Below the pieces are notes generated by a model. That model was not told the DNA's origin, did no database searches, and saw only the letters and a program-made list of their open reading frames with translations. Made by a program: the position numbers and the translations under genes. A stretch of 64,000 bases of DNA from contig NZ_JACHJP010000001.1 in the NCBI RefSeq assembly GCF_014203715.1, forward strand, positions 1,218,432-1,282,431. The letters run 5' to 3'. This DNA is from Streptosporangium saharense. Lineage in GTDB: Bacteria; Actinomycetota; Actinomycetes; Streptosporangiales; Streptosporangiaceae. Below are positions 8,276 to 16,407 of this stretch, piece after piece. The stretch's first letter is position 1. Every line of letters begins with the position of its first letter.

Positions 8276-9679
8276 ATGGAGTACGTGACGAGGATCGTGA
8301 TCATCGGTGGCGGGCCCGGCGGATACGAGTCGGCCCTGGTGGCCGCGCAGCTTGGAGCACGGGTGACCGTGGTCGAGCAGGACGGCCCCGGAGGGGCCTG
8401 TGTCCTGACCGACTGTGTGCCCTCCAAGACTCTGATCGCCACCTCGGTCCGTAAACAGGCCCTGCTCGACGCCAGCATGCTCGGCGTGCACTTCACCGGC
8501 GGCCCCGACGGGGAGGTCGGCGGCGTCATCGCCGACATGCCGCTGGTCAACAGCCGCGTCAAGGACCTCGCCCAGGCCCAGTCGGCCGACATCGCGGCGC
8601 GGCTCGCCGCCGAGGGGGTCGAGGTGATCAGGGCCCCGGGGCGGCTTGTCGATCCCCAGGTGGTCAGGGCCGGTGACCGTACGATCAGGGCGGACGTCGT
8701 GATCGTGGCGACCGGCGCGACCCCGCGCATCCTGCCCTCCGCCGAGCCGGACGGCGAGCGCATCCTCACCTGGCGGCAGATGTACGACCTTGAGGAGCTT
8801 CCCGAGCACCTCATCGTGGTCGGCTCCGGCGTCACCGGCGCGGAGTTCGCGGGCGCCTACCGCTCGCTCGGCTCGGAGGTCACCCTCGTCTCCTCGCGCG
8901 ACCGGATGATGCCCAACGAGGACGCCGACGCCTCCGAGGTCCTGGAGGAGGTCTACCGGCGCCGGGGGATGAACGTCATGGGCCGCTCCCGGGCCGAGTC
9001 CGTCAAGCGCACCGCCGACGGCGTGGTCGTCACCCTTGAGGACGGCAGGACGGCCGAGGGCACCCACTGCCTGATGACGGTCGGCATGATCCCCAACACC
9101 TCCGGCATCGGCCTTGAGGAGGCCGGGGTCACCCTCGACCGGGGCGGGTTCATCCAGGTGGACAAGGTCTCCCGCACCTCCGCCCCCGGCGTCTACGCGG
9201 CCGGTGACTGCACCGGCGTGCTGATGCTCGCCTCCGTCGCCGCCATGCAGGGCAGGATCGCCGTCTGGCACGCGCTCGGCGAGGCCGTGCAGCCGCTGCG
9301 CCTGGCGACCGTGGCCTCCAACATCTTCACCGACCCCGAGATCGCCGCCGTCGGCGTCACCCAGAAGGCCATCGAGGCCGGTGAGATCGTGGCCAACGTC
9401 GTCAAACTGCCGCTGGCCACGAACGCCAGGGCCAAGATGCAGGGGTTCAACGACGGCTTCGTGAAGCTGTTCTGCCGTCCGAACACCGGCATCATCCTCG
9501 GTGGCGTCGTGGTGGCGCCCCGGGCCTCGGAGCTGATCCTGGCGGTCTCGGTGGCCGTCCAGCAGCGGCTGACCGTGGACCAGCTCGCCCACACCTTCGC
9601 GGTCTATCCCTCGCTCTCCGGATCCATCACCGAGGCGGCCCGTCGTCTGATGCAGCCGATGACCCCCAGCGGGATCTGA
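8276..9679 (+). CDS. lpdA: LpdA-like NAD(P)H-quinone reductase, disulfide reductase family
   Basis: This 467-residue flavoprotein has an FAD-binding GGGPGGYE motif near residue 13, a second nucleotide motif VVGSGVTGAEFAG, and an FAD closing motif VYAAGDCTG. The redox loop GGACVLTDCVPSKT keeps both cysteines of the CxxxxC pair. The C-terminal HPTLSE motif of lipoamide dehydrogenase is instead YPSLSG, so the acid-base His and its Glu partner are missing. That pattern resembles mycobacterial LpdA (Rv3303c), which reduces quinones rather than lipoamide. ATG 8276 matches the usual MEYVTRIVIIGG start; GTG 8285 is an alternative. Quinone or redox-cycler reduction is the likely role. Confidence 0.85.
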   Translation: MEYVTRIVIIGGGPGGYESALVAAQLGARVTVVEQDGPGGACVLTDCVPSKTLIATSVRKQALLDASMLGVHFTGGPDGEVGGVIADMPLVNSRVKDLAQAQSADIAARLAAEGVEVIRAPGRLVDPQVVRAGDRTIRADVVIVATGATPRILPSAEPDGERILTWRQMYDLEELPEHLIVVGSGVTGAEFAGAYRSLGSEVTLVSSRDRMMPNEDADASEVLEEVYRRRGMNVMGRSRAESVKRTADGVVVTLEDGRTAEGTHCLMTVGMIPNTSGIGLEEAGVTLDRGGFIQVDKVSRTSAPGVYAAGDCTGVLMLASVAAMQGRIAVWHALGEAVQPLRLATVASNIFTDPEIAAVGVTQKAIEAGEIVANVVKLPLATNARAKMQGFNDGFVKLFCRPNTGIILGGVVVAPRASELILAVSVAVQQRLTVDQLAHTFAVYPSLSGSITEAARRLMQPMTPSGI

Positions 9680-9702
9680 CCTCGCCAACCGACGGGAGTC
9701 TC

Positions 9703-10533
9703 ATGGCACGTCTCGACGTCAACGGGATCGGGCTCGACGTCCAGGTCGAGGGGGAGGGACAGGCCGTGCTGCTCGTGCACGGCTATCCCGACACCCACGC
9801 CTGCTGGCGGTACCAGGTGGCGGCGCTGAACGCCGCCGGATACCGCACGATCGCTCCGGACCTGCGGGGGTTCGGCGGGTCGGACAAACCGCCCGGGCTT
9901 GAGCCCTACGAGCCCCAGCGGTTCGTCGGGGACCTGCTGGGCGTCCTCGACGCGCTCGGCGTCGAACGGGCGCACGTGGTCGGGCATGACTGGGGTTCGG
10001 CGCTCGCGCAGTTCCTCACCATGTTCGCCCCCGACCGGGTGGCCAGCCTCACCTGCCTGTCGGTCGGCCACCCCGCCGCGCTGGCCGCCGCGGGCTGGCG
10101 GCAGCGGGAGAAGTCGTGGTACATGCTGCTGTTCCAGTTCGAGGGCGTCGCCGAGCGCTGGCTCAGCCAGGACGACTTCCGCAACGCCAGGCAGATGCTG
10201 GCCGGGCACCCCGACGCCGCCGAGGTCGTCGAACGCATGCGTGACCCGGCGGCGCTCACCTCGGGCCTGGCGATCTACCGCACCGGGGTGCCCCCGGAGA
10301 GCCTGGTCGCCCCGCCGCCCGAGCTGCCGCCCCTCCAGGTCCCCACGCTCGGGGTGTGGAGCAGCCGCGACCCGTTCCTCACCGAGGAGGCCATGATCGG
10401 CACCGCCGCGTACGTCAACGCCCCCTGGCGCTACGAACGCGTGGACGGGGCGGGCCACTGGCTGCAGCTTGAGGCCTCAGACCGGGTCAACGACCTCCTG
10501 CTCACCCACCTGGCCCGCTACCCGGCCATCTAG
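9703..10533 (+). CDS. Alpha/beta hydrolase, epoxide-hydrolase-like
   Basis: This 276-residue enzyme carries the alpha/beta hydrolase core. HGYPDTHACWR forms the oxyanion loop, GHDWGS has an Asp nucleophile as in epoxide hydrolases and haloalkane dehalogenases, SSRDPFL holds the charge-relay Asp, and GAGHWLQLE the catalytic His. The APDLRGFGGSDKP stretch is typical of the group. The substrate is unknown. ATG 9703 follows GGGAG closely. Its TAG stop (10531-10533) shares the tetranucleotide CTAG with the stop of the convergent gene, so there is no room for a terminator between them. Confidence 0.85.
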   Translation: MARLDVNGIGLDVQVEGEGQAVLLVHGYPDTHACWRYQVAALNAAGYRTIAPDLRGFGGSDKPPGLEPYEPQRFVGDLLGVLDALGVERAHVVGHDWGSALAQFLTMFAPDRVASLTCLSVGHPAALAAAGWRQREKSWYMLLFQFEGVAERWLSQDDFRNARQMLAGHPDAAEVVERMRDPAALTSGLAIYRTGVPPESLVAPPPELPPLQVPTLGVWSSRDPFLTEEAMIGTAAYVNAPWRYERVDGAGHWLQLEASDRVNDLLLTHLARYPAI

Positions 10534-11729
10534 CGGGACGTCCTGGCGCGCAGCCTGTTCAGGGCGTTCCTGCCGTCCTGTACGGCGCGCGCCACGAACT
10601 GCAGCTCCCCGTCCCGCCTGGCCACGGTCAGCGCGTTCTTGGCGGCCTCGTAGGCGTCGATGGCGTGCCGCCAGTCGGCGTCCGCGGTCATGCCGCCCCG
10701 CCCGCTGATCTGGAACTCGTAGTCGAGCTGGTCGATCTCCTCGCCGAGGCGGGTGATGTCCTCCTCGGCCCCGCGCCGCATGTGCGCGAACCTGGCGTTG
10801 CGCCTGTTGCGCCGCTGGGCGCTGACCCCCCAGGCCACCACGGTGACCGCGAGACCGAGGGCGCTGAGCACGACCATGACGAGCCCGACGGACACCCTTG
10901 AAGGCTGGTCCGTCGAGGCCACCGGGCTCTCCGTCTCGTCGTCGGCGGGCGTCTCCGCGGGCGTCGGTACGGTGAACGGCAGCCCGCCGACGCCCTTGGG
11001 GGTTCCCCTGGCGCCGGTCAGGTCGGCGTCGTCGGCCTGGGTGAAGGAGGCGTCGTCGACCAGCGCGCCGACGAAGGAGGCCCCGTCGAGCTCGGCCTGG
11101 TCGAACACGGCCTCGCGCAGGTCGGCGTCCTTGAAGACCGCGTGTCCCAGGTCGGACTGCCCCATCTTGGCCTCGTGCAGCTTGGCCCGGGTGAAGTCGG
11201 CCTTGCGCCCCTTGAGCTGGCCCGGCCTGCTCTCGTTGAGGTCGGCGTCGACCAGCTTGGCGTTGACGAAGTTGACCTGGGTCAGCACGGCCCTGGTCAG
11301 CTTCGCCCCGGTCAGGTCGGCGTGCGGGAACTCGGCCTGCCCGGCCTCGGCGTCCACCAGGATCGCCCCGCGCAGGTCGGCGTGGTCGGCGTGCATCTGG
11401 CCGAGGTCGGCCTCGCTGAGGTTCGCCCCGCGCAGGTCGGCGTACTTCAGCGTGGCCTGGGTGAGGTTGGCCTGCCTGAGGTCGGCCCCGCGCAGGATCG
11501 CTCCGGTCAGATCCTTCTGGATGAGCTCGACGCCCCCCAGCTTCGCCTTGGTCAGGTCGGCGCAGCGCAGGCTGTACGGCAGGGCGGCACCCTTGGTGAA
11601 GTCCTTGCCCCGCAGGTTGGGGCCCTGGCCCGGCCTACACGGCCCGGCCGCGGCCTGGGCGGGAGAGATCATGGCCCCTGACAGCGCGAGGATCGCGATG
11701 AGGAGTGTCAGGGAAACGGAACGACGCAC
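10530..11729 (-). CDS. Membrane-anchored pentapeptide-repeat protein with a cytoplasmic helical domain
   Basis: This is a 399-residue type I membrane protein. A signal peptide (cleavage near AQA-A, residue 26) is followed by pentapeptide repeats with the A(D/N)LxX pattern from about residue 37 to 240, predicted to fold as an extracytoplasmic right-handed beta helix. A Pro/Thr linker, one transmembrane helix (about 280-302), an Arg-rich stop-transfer stretch, and a charged helical domain (321-397) complete it. The cytoplasmic domain matches that of the TPM-like protein at 18743-20107. Start GTG 11729 has an excellent AAGGAGGT upstream. A wall or surface sensing role is inference. Confidence 0.75.
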   Translation of the reverse strand: MRRSVSLTLLIAILALSGAMISPAQAAAGPCRPGQGPNLRGKDFTKGAALPYSLRCADLTKAKLGGVELIQKDLTGAILRGADLRQANLTQATLKYADLRGANLSEADLGQMHADHADLRGAILVDAEAGQAEFPHADLTGAKLTRAVLTQVNFVNAKLVDADLNESRPGQLKGRKADFTRAKLHEAKMGQSDLGHAVFKDADLREAVFDQAELDGASFVGALVDDASFTQADDADLTGARGTPKGVGGLPFTVPTPAETPADDETESPVASTDQPSRVSVGLVMVVLSALGLAVTVVAWGVSAQRRNRRNARFAHMRRGAEEDITRLGEEIDQLDYEFQISGRGGMTADADWRHAIDAYEAAKNALTVARRDGELQFVARAVQDGRNALNRLRARTSR

Positions 11730-11809
11730 GGGAACCTCCTTGGAACAGTCCCGATCGTGTCAGTGGATCATTGCATCCCGCTAGACGGCCGCTTGCACGT
11801 CGTGGGCGG

Positions 11810-13495
11810 TCACCGGGCCACGGCCAGGCGGTAGGTCTCGTCGGCGAGGAGGTCGCGGTGGGTGCCGTCCGCGATGACGGCGCCGTCGTCCAGGACGAGC
11901 ACGCGGTCCGCGGCGCCGAGGAAGGCCGGGCTGCCGGTGATCACGACGGTGGTGCGGTCGCGGCGCAGCTTCGCGACGTTGTGCGCGACGAGCTGTTCGG
12001 TGACCGCGTCGACGGCCGTCGTCGGGTCGCGCAGGACCAGGACGCCGGGGTCGGCGGCCAGGGCGCGGGCCAGGGAGAGACGCTGGCGCTGCCCACCGGA
12101 GAGGTTCGCGCCCCGGTCCCTGACGCCGTGGTCGAGCCCCTCGGGGTGGAGGGCGACGACGTCGGTCAGCATGGACGCCTCGACGGCCTCGGGGATAATG
12201 CGACCGGTGCCCGCGGGGTCGATGTTCGTGCGGAGGGTGCCCGCGAAGATCTCCCCGTCGTACGGGTTCACCAGCAGGTGCTCGCGGACCGTCTCGACCG
12301 GCAGGTCCTCAAGCCTTCGCCCGCCGAGCCGTACCGTGCCCCCGTAGGAACCGGGCGGGGCGGCCATGGACAGGACCGCCGCCAGGTCGGCCGCCACCCG
12401 GGGCCGGTAGGCGACGACCGCGACGAACTCCCCGGCGGACACGTGGAAGCCCAGATCCCGCAGGGAACCGTACCGGACGCCGTCGAGCGTGAGGTCCCCG
12501 CCCTCCGGCGGGCTCTCACGCCCCGGGACCGTCACCGGGGGCGCGGCCAGCACCAGCGCCATCCGCTCGGCGGAGGCACGCGCGACCATCACGTACTTCG
12601 GCATCTCGGAGAACAGTTTCAGCGGCTCCATGATGAACTGCGCCAGCCCCACGGCCATGACGAGCTCCCCGACGGTGATGCGGCCGTCGAAGGCCAGCCA
12701 GCCCGCCGTCAGGGTCACGGCGGTCGCGAGGAGCGCGTTGAGCGCGAGCGCGGTGCCCGCGTAGACGCCGTTCACCCCGGCGACGGCGACCGCCTGGTCC
12801 CTGGCCCGCGCGCTGACCCTCCGGTAGGACAGGAACGCCGCGTGGTTGCCGCCGAAGCCGTGCAGCGGGCGCAAACCGGCGATCAGGTCGGAGACCTTCG
12901 CGGCCGCGCGGGCGACCCTGGCCTGCTGTTCGCGGGTGGCGGTGCCGATCCGTCTGGACATCACGCTCAGGACCGACAGGATCGCGGCGGTTCCCACGAT
13001 CACCAGCAGGCCCAGCCGTACGTCCGCCAGGCCCAGGGCGAGCGCCGCGACCAGGACCGCGACCAGTGAGCTGACCAGCAGCGGCACCACCTCGATGATG
13101 TCGGCGGTCTGGTCGGCGTCCTCGGTGGCGACGGTCAGGATCTCCCCGGACCTGAGGTCGAGGTCCCTGGCCACGGGCTGGAGCCCGTGGGCCGCGACCC
13201 GCACCCGCCAGCGGTGCGCCTCGGTGGTGTTGGCCCTCTGCAGGATCCGCATCCCGAACCGCCACGAGAGGGAGACGGTCGTGATGATCACGGCAAGCGC
13301 GGTGATCGACAGGGCGAGCGCGCCGAGGCTCCTGTCCCGCAGCGTGTGTTCGACGATCAGGCCGAGCGCGATGGGGAAGGCGGTCTCGGCGGCCTGGTAC
13401 ATGCCCATGAGGACGGTGCCCGCGGCCATGGCGCCCGCGTTGCGCCGCAGTGCCGTGCGGAGGATGCCGGTCCCCGTGACCTCTGGAGTCGTCAT
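11810..13495 (-). CDS. ABC half-transporter (exporter fold) with degenerate nucleotide sites
   Basis: This 561-residue protein has an exporter-type membrane domain (about residues 15-310) fused to an ATPase domain. The ATPase is unusual: where a Walker A GxxGxGKS should be (360-371) it reads VAYRPRVAAD, the Walker B reads VLVLRDPT (the Asp is Arg489 and the catalytic Glu is Asp490), and the H-loop His is Ser522. Its signature LSGGQ (465-469) is perfect. It would therefore lend its signature to the partner encoded just upstream, with which it overlaps by ATGA. It is probably the inactive half of a heterodimer serving siderophore traffic, as in YbtPQ or IrtAB, by context. Confidence 0.82.
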   Translation of the reverse strand: MTTPEVTGTGILRTALRRNAGAMAAGTVLMGMYQAAETAFPIALGLIVEHTLRDRSLGALALSITALAVIITTVSLSWRFGMRILQRANTTEAHRWRVRVAAHGLQPVARDLDLRSGEILTVATEDADQTADIIEVVPLLVSSLVAVLVAALALGLADVRLGLLVIVGTAAILSVLSVMSRRIGTATREQQARVARAAAKVSDLIAGLRPLHGFGGNHAAFLSYRRVSARARDQAVAVAGVNGVYAGTALALNALLATAVTLTAGWLAFDGRITVGELVMAVGLAQFIMEPLKLFSEMPKYVMVARASAERMALVLAAPPVTVPGRESPPEGGDLTLDGVRYGSLRDLGFHVSAGEFVAVVAYRPRVAADLAAVLSMAAPPGSYGGTVRLGGRRLEDLPVETVREHLLVNPYDGEIFAGTLRTNIDPAGTGRIIPEAVEASMLTDVVALHPEGLDHGVRDRGANLSGGQRQRLSLARALAADPGVLVLRDPTTAVDAVTEQLVAHNVAKLRRDRTTVVITGSPAFLGAADRVLVLDDGAVIADGTHRDLLADETYRLAVAR

Positions 13496-15258
13496 CTGCC
13501 CTCTCGCCAGGCGCGCCACAGCCGCGCGTACCGGCCGTCCAGCGCCACCAGCTCCTCGTGGGTCCCCTGTTCCACGACCCGCCCCGCGTCCAGTACGGCG
13601 ATGCGGTCCGCCGCCCTCGCCTGGGTCAGCCGGTGTGCCACGAACAGTGTCGTACGGCCCCGGCACGCGGCGGCCACGGCCCGTTCCAGTTCGGCGGCGC
13701 CCTGGCTGCCCGCCTCCGCGGTCGACTCGTCGAGCACCACCACGGGCGAGCGGCCGAGCACCAGCCTGGCCAGCGCGACCTGGGCGGCCCCGGTGCCGTC
13801 GAGGCGCTCGCCGCCCTCGCCGACCAGGGTGTCCAGCCCGTCGGGCAGCGTCGCGACCCACGTTTCGGCGCCGCTCTCGCGCAGGGCGTCCATCAGCTCG
13901 GCGTCGCTCGCCCCGGGCGCGGCCAGCCGCAGGTCGTCGGCGAGCGTGCCGGAGAACACGTGCGTCTCCTGCGTCAGGATGCTCACCAGGGCCCGCGCCC
14001 CGGCCTCGTCCAGGTCGGCGAGGTCGGTCGATCCGACGCGCACCGACCCGGCCTGCGGGGTCCCGACGCCCGCGACCAGCGCCGCCAGCGTCGACTTGCC
14101 CGCGCCCGTGGCCCCGACCAGCGCGAGTGAACCGCCCGCCGGGATCACCAGGTCGACCTCCCGCAGGACCGGCCGCTCTGAGCCGGGGTAGCCGAACGTC
14201 ACCCCTTCCACGGTCACCGGGTACGGCCCGGCCTCCGCGACGGCCACGTGACCGACCAGCCTCTCCTGCGTCGCCTCCCCGAGCACCCCGACCAGCCGGG
14301 TCAGGCTCGCGCCCGACTTCTGCGCCTCGTCGAAGGTGAACATGATGGAGCCCAGCGGGTTGAACAGCCGGTGGAACAGCAGGGGAGCCGCCGACGCCTC
14401 GCCCAGGGTGACGGCGTCGGCCTCAAGCAGGGCGTAGCCCGTCACGATGATCAGGACGAGCCCGACGAACTCGGCGCGGTTCTCCCTGCCGACGAACCGG
14501 CCGAAGAGCCGGAACACCTCGATGCCGAGGTCACGCACCCGCAGCGACTCGCCGGTGACCTTCTCGCGGAAGGCGCCCTCAAGGCGGTACGCCCGTACCG
14601 TGTCGATCCCGTCCAGGCCGCTAACCAGCGCCTGCGCGCGGTCGGCCTGGGCCTCGCGCTGTTTCCTGTACAGCGGGGCCGACCTGGGGAGATACCAGCG
14701 CAGGGCCAGCGCGTAGGCGGGCAGCGCCCCGACACCGGCGAGCCCGAGCCGCCAGTCCAGCCCGAACATGCCGGCCGTGGCGACGACGACCAGCACGCCG
14801 GCGGACAGAACCGTGGGGACTGCCGTGCGGATGCCCCTGGACAGCACGGCCACGTCGTCGCCGACCCTGGACAGCACGTCTCCCCGGCCCGCCTGCTCGA
14901 TCCGCGCGCTCGGCGTCCCCAGCACCGCGCGGACGGCGCCCTCCCGCAGCCGCGCGAGCAGGTCCGCGCCCAGCCGTCCGATCAGGTACGTCGAGGCGGC
15001 GGTGGCCGCCGCGGCGAGGAGCGCGGCGGCCAGCATCAGCGCGCCGACCGTGACCAGGATCGACCGGGGCTCGTCGTTGATCACCCCGTCGACCACCCGG
15101 CCGAGCAGGAGCATCGGCAGCACCTGGAGCGCGGCCCCGGCCACCGTGGTGAGCATGGTCGCGGTCGTCAGCCACGGCGTCTCGCGGCAGCGCGCAACGA
15201 CCCAGCGGGCGGCCTCACGGCCGCCCGCCGTGCGCAGGGTGTCTACGGGGGTGTTCAA
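13492..15258 (-). CDS. ABC half-transporter (exporter fold), catalytic-site partner
   Basis: This 588-residue protein has a six-helix exporter-type domain (about 25-315) and an ATPase domain. Walker A GATGAGKST (382-390, Lys388), Q-loop Gln430, Walker B VVVLDE (Asp510, Glu511) and H-loop His542 are intact. The signature is degenerate, LDGTG at 486-490 instead of LSGGQ. Paired with the downstream half-transporter it forms one complete ATP site and one dead one. The TTG start at 15258 gives full length but has no good Shine-Dalgarno; it lies 9 bp after the binding-protein stop, so translation may be coupled. Import or export of a siderophore cannot be told from sequence. Confidence 0.85.
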   Translation of the reverse strand: MNTPVDTLRTAGGREAARWVVARCRETPWLTTATMLTTVAGAALQVLPMLLLGRVVDGVINDEPRSILVTVGALMLAAALLAAAATAASTYLIGRLGADLLARLREGAVRAVLGTPSARIEQAGRGDVLSRVGDDVAVLSRGIRTAVPTVLSAGVLVVVATAGMFGLDWRLGLAGVGALPAYALALRWYLPRSAPLYRKQREAQADRAQALVSGLDGIDTVRAYRLEGAFREKVTGESLRVRDLGIEVFRLFGRFVGRENRAEFVGLVLIIVTGYALLEADAVTLGEASAAPLLFHRLFNPLGSIMFTFDEAQKSGASLTRLVGVLGEATQERLVGHVAVAEAGPYPVTVEGVTFGYPGSERPVLREVDLVIPAGGSLALVGATGAGKSTLAALVAGVGTPQAGSVRVGSTDLADLDEAGARALVSILTQETHVFSGTLADDLRLAAPGASDAELMDALRESGAETWVATLPDGLDTLVGEGGERLDGTGAAQVALARLVLGRSPVVVLDESTAEAGSQGAAELERAVAAACRGRTTLFVAHRLTQARAADRIAVLDAGRVVEQGTHEELVALDGRYARLWRAWREGR

Positions 15259-15267
15259 TCCGGGGGT

Positions 15268-16317
15268 TCAGCCGACGGACTTGACGAGTTCGTCGATGGC
15301 GTACGGCAGGGACAGCAGGGTGCTCTGCGACAGGGCGGCGCCGATCGCCGGGCCCTCGCTGTCCAGGAGGTAGGTGACCTTGCCGTCCTTGACCGCGGAC
15401 AGGTTGGTGAACAGCGCGAACTTCTTCAGCGCGTCCTGGTCGGCCTGGTCGGCGATGACGAAGATGCGGTCCACGTCGACCAGGTCGATGCGCTCGGGGG
15501 AGAGCACGGTGTAGAACTTGCCGCCCGCGACCTTGTCGATCTCCGTGGCGCCCTTGAAGCCGATGCCCGTCACGATCCGTCCGCGCACGTCGGTGGTGGC
15601 GAACGGCGCGACCGAGTCCTTGTACCAGGACAGCGCGACGGCGGTCTGGTCCGCGAACTCCGGGTGCGCCTTACGGGCGGCGTCCAGCTTGTCCTGGATG
15701 CCCTGCACCAGCTTGGCGCCCTCGTCGGCCTTGCCGAGCGCCTTGGCGATGTGGAGAGCGTTGTCCTGCCACGGCGCGCTGAACGGCTCCGCCTCGCCCT
15801 TGGTACGGCCGACCGTCGGGGCGATCTTGGAGAGCCGGTCGTAGGCGGCCTTGTCGATCTCCGAGTAGACCGCGATGATCAGGTCGGGCCGCAGGGCGGC
15901 GATCTTCTCGTAGTTCGGGCCCGAGTCACCGTTGTTCATGATGACCTCGGGGCGGGCGTCGCCCCACCTGTCCTTCACCCACGGCCACTGGGTGTTGATG
16001 TCGGGGGTCTTGCCCGGGGGGTTCGGGTACTGGTCGACCATGCCGACCGGCTTGACGCCCAGCGCCAGGATGGCCTGGTCGTCGGTGTAGCCGACGGAGA
16101 CGACCCGCTCCGGGGCCTTGGTGATCTGCGTCGATCCGAACGCGTGCTCGACGGTGACCGGGAACACACCACCCGGACTCGCCGCGGTCTCGCCGCCCGG
16201 CTTCTCCGCGGGTTCGGAACCGCATCCCGCGAGGAGGCCGACACCGAGGGCCGCGACGGAGAACGCCGTTGCGAACCGCCGCAAGGTCTTCGTGACCGTT
16301 GTTCTTTGGAGGAGCAT
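15268..16317 (-). CDS. Iron-siderophore binding lipoprotein
   Basis: This 349-residue protein is the receptor of an iron-siderophore ABC importer. The N-terminus has a signal peptide with lipobox LLAGC near residue 31. The body shows the FecB/FepB pattern: FGSTQITKAPERVVSVGYTDDQAILALG, a long interdomain helix around ADEGAKLVQGIQDKLDAARK, and PDLIIAVYSEIDKAAYDRLSKIAPTV. ATG 16317 is preceded by AGGGA. An iron box lies 72 bp upstream, so this gene can be transcribed separately from the permease genes and is probably repressed by an IdeR/DmdR-type regulator with iron. Ligand unknown, hydroxamates or catecholates possible. Confidence 0.9.
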   Translation of the reverse strand: MLLQRTTVTKTLRRFATAFSVAALGVGLLAGCGSEPAEKPGGETAASPGGVFPVTVEHAFGSTQITKAPERVVSVGYTDDQAILALGVKPVGMVDQYPNPPGKTPDINTQWPWVKDRWGDARPEVIMNNGDSGPNYEKIAALRPDLIIAVYSEIDKAAYDRLSKIAPTVGRTKGEAEPFSAPWQDNALHIAKALGKADEGAKLVQGIQDKLDAARKAHPEFADQTAVALSWYKDSVAPFATTDVRGRIVTGIGFKGATEIDKVAGGKFYTVLSPERIDLVDVDRIFVIADQADQDALKKFALFTNLSAVKDGKVTYLLDSEGPAIGAALSQSTLLSLPYAIDELVKSVG

Positions 16318-16372
16318 CCCGGAATCCCTTGCTTTCGTGCAATCCGCTACAAAACCAACCAGCAGCGGAGAA

Positions 16373-16378
16373 ACCGTA
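16373..16378 (-). promoter_or_regulatory. Candidate -10 box (TACGGT) of the siderophore-binding protein gene
   Basis: On the minus strand TACGGT lies 17 bases downstream of TAGGCT inside the iron box. That would place the -35 within the operator. Transcription would start near 16366, leaving a leader of about 50 nt. Confidence 0.35.
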
Positions 16379-16388
16379 GCATGTGGGA

Positions 16389-16407
16389 TTAGGGGAGCCT
16401 AACCTCA
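16389..16407. promoter_or_regulatory. Iron box (IdeR/DmdR-type operator)
   Basis: TTAGGGGAGCCTAACCTCA matches the known IdeR/DtxR-family consensus TTAGGTTAGGCTAACCTAA at 15 of 19 positions. It overlaps the stop codon of the FecCD permease gene and stands before the binding-protein gene. Iron-dependent repression is the expected effect. Confidence 0.75.
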
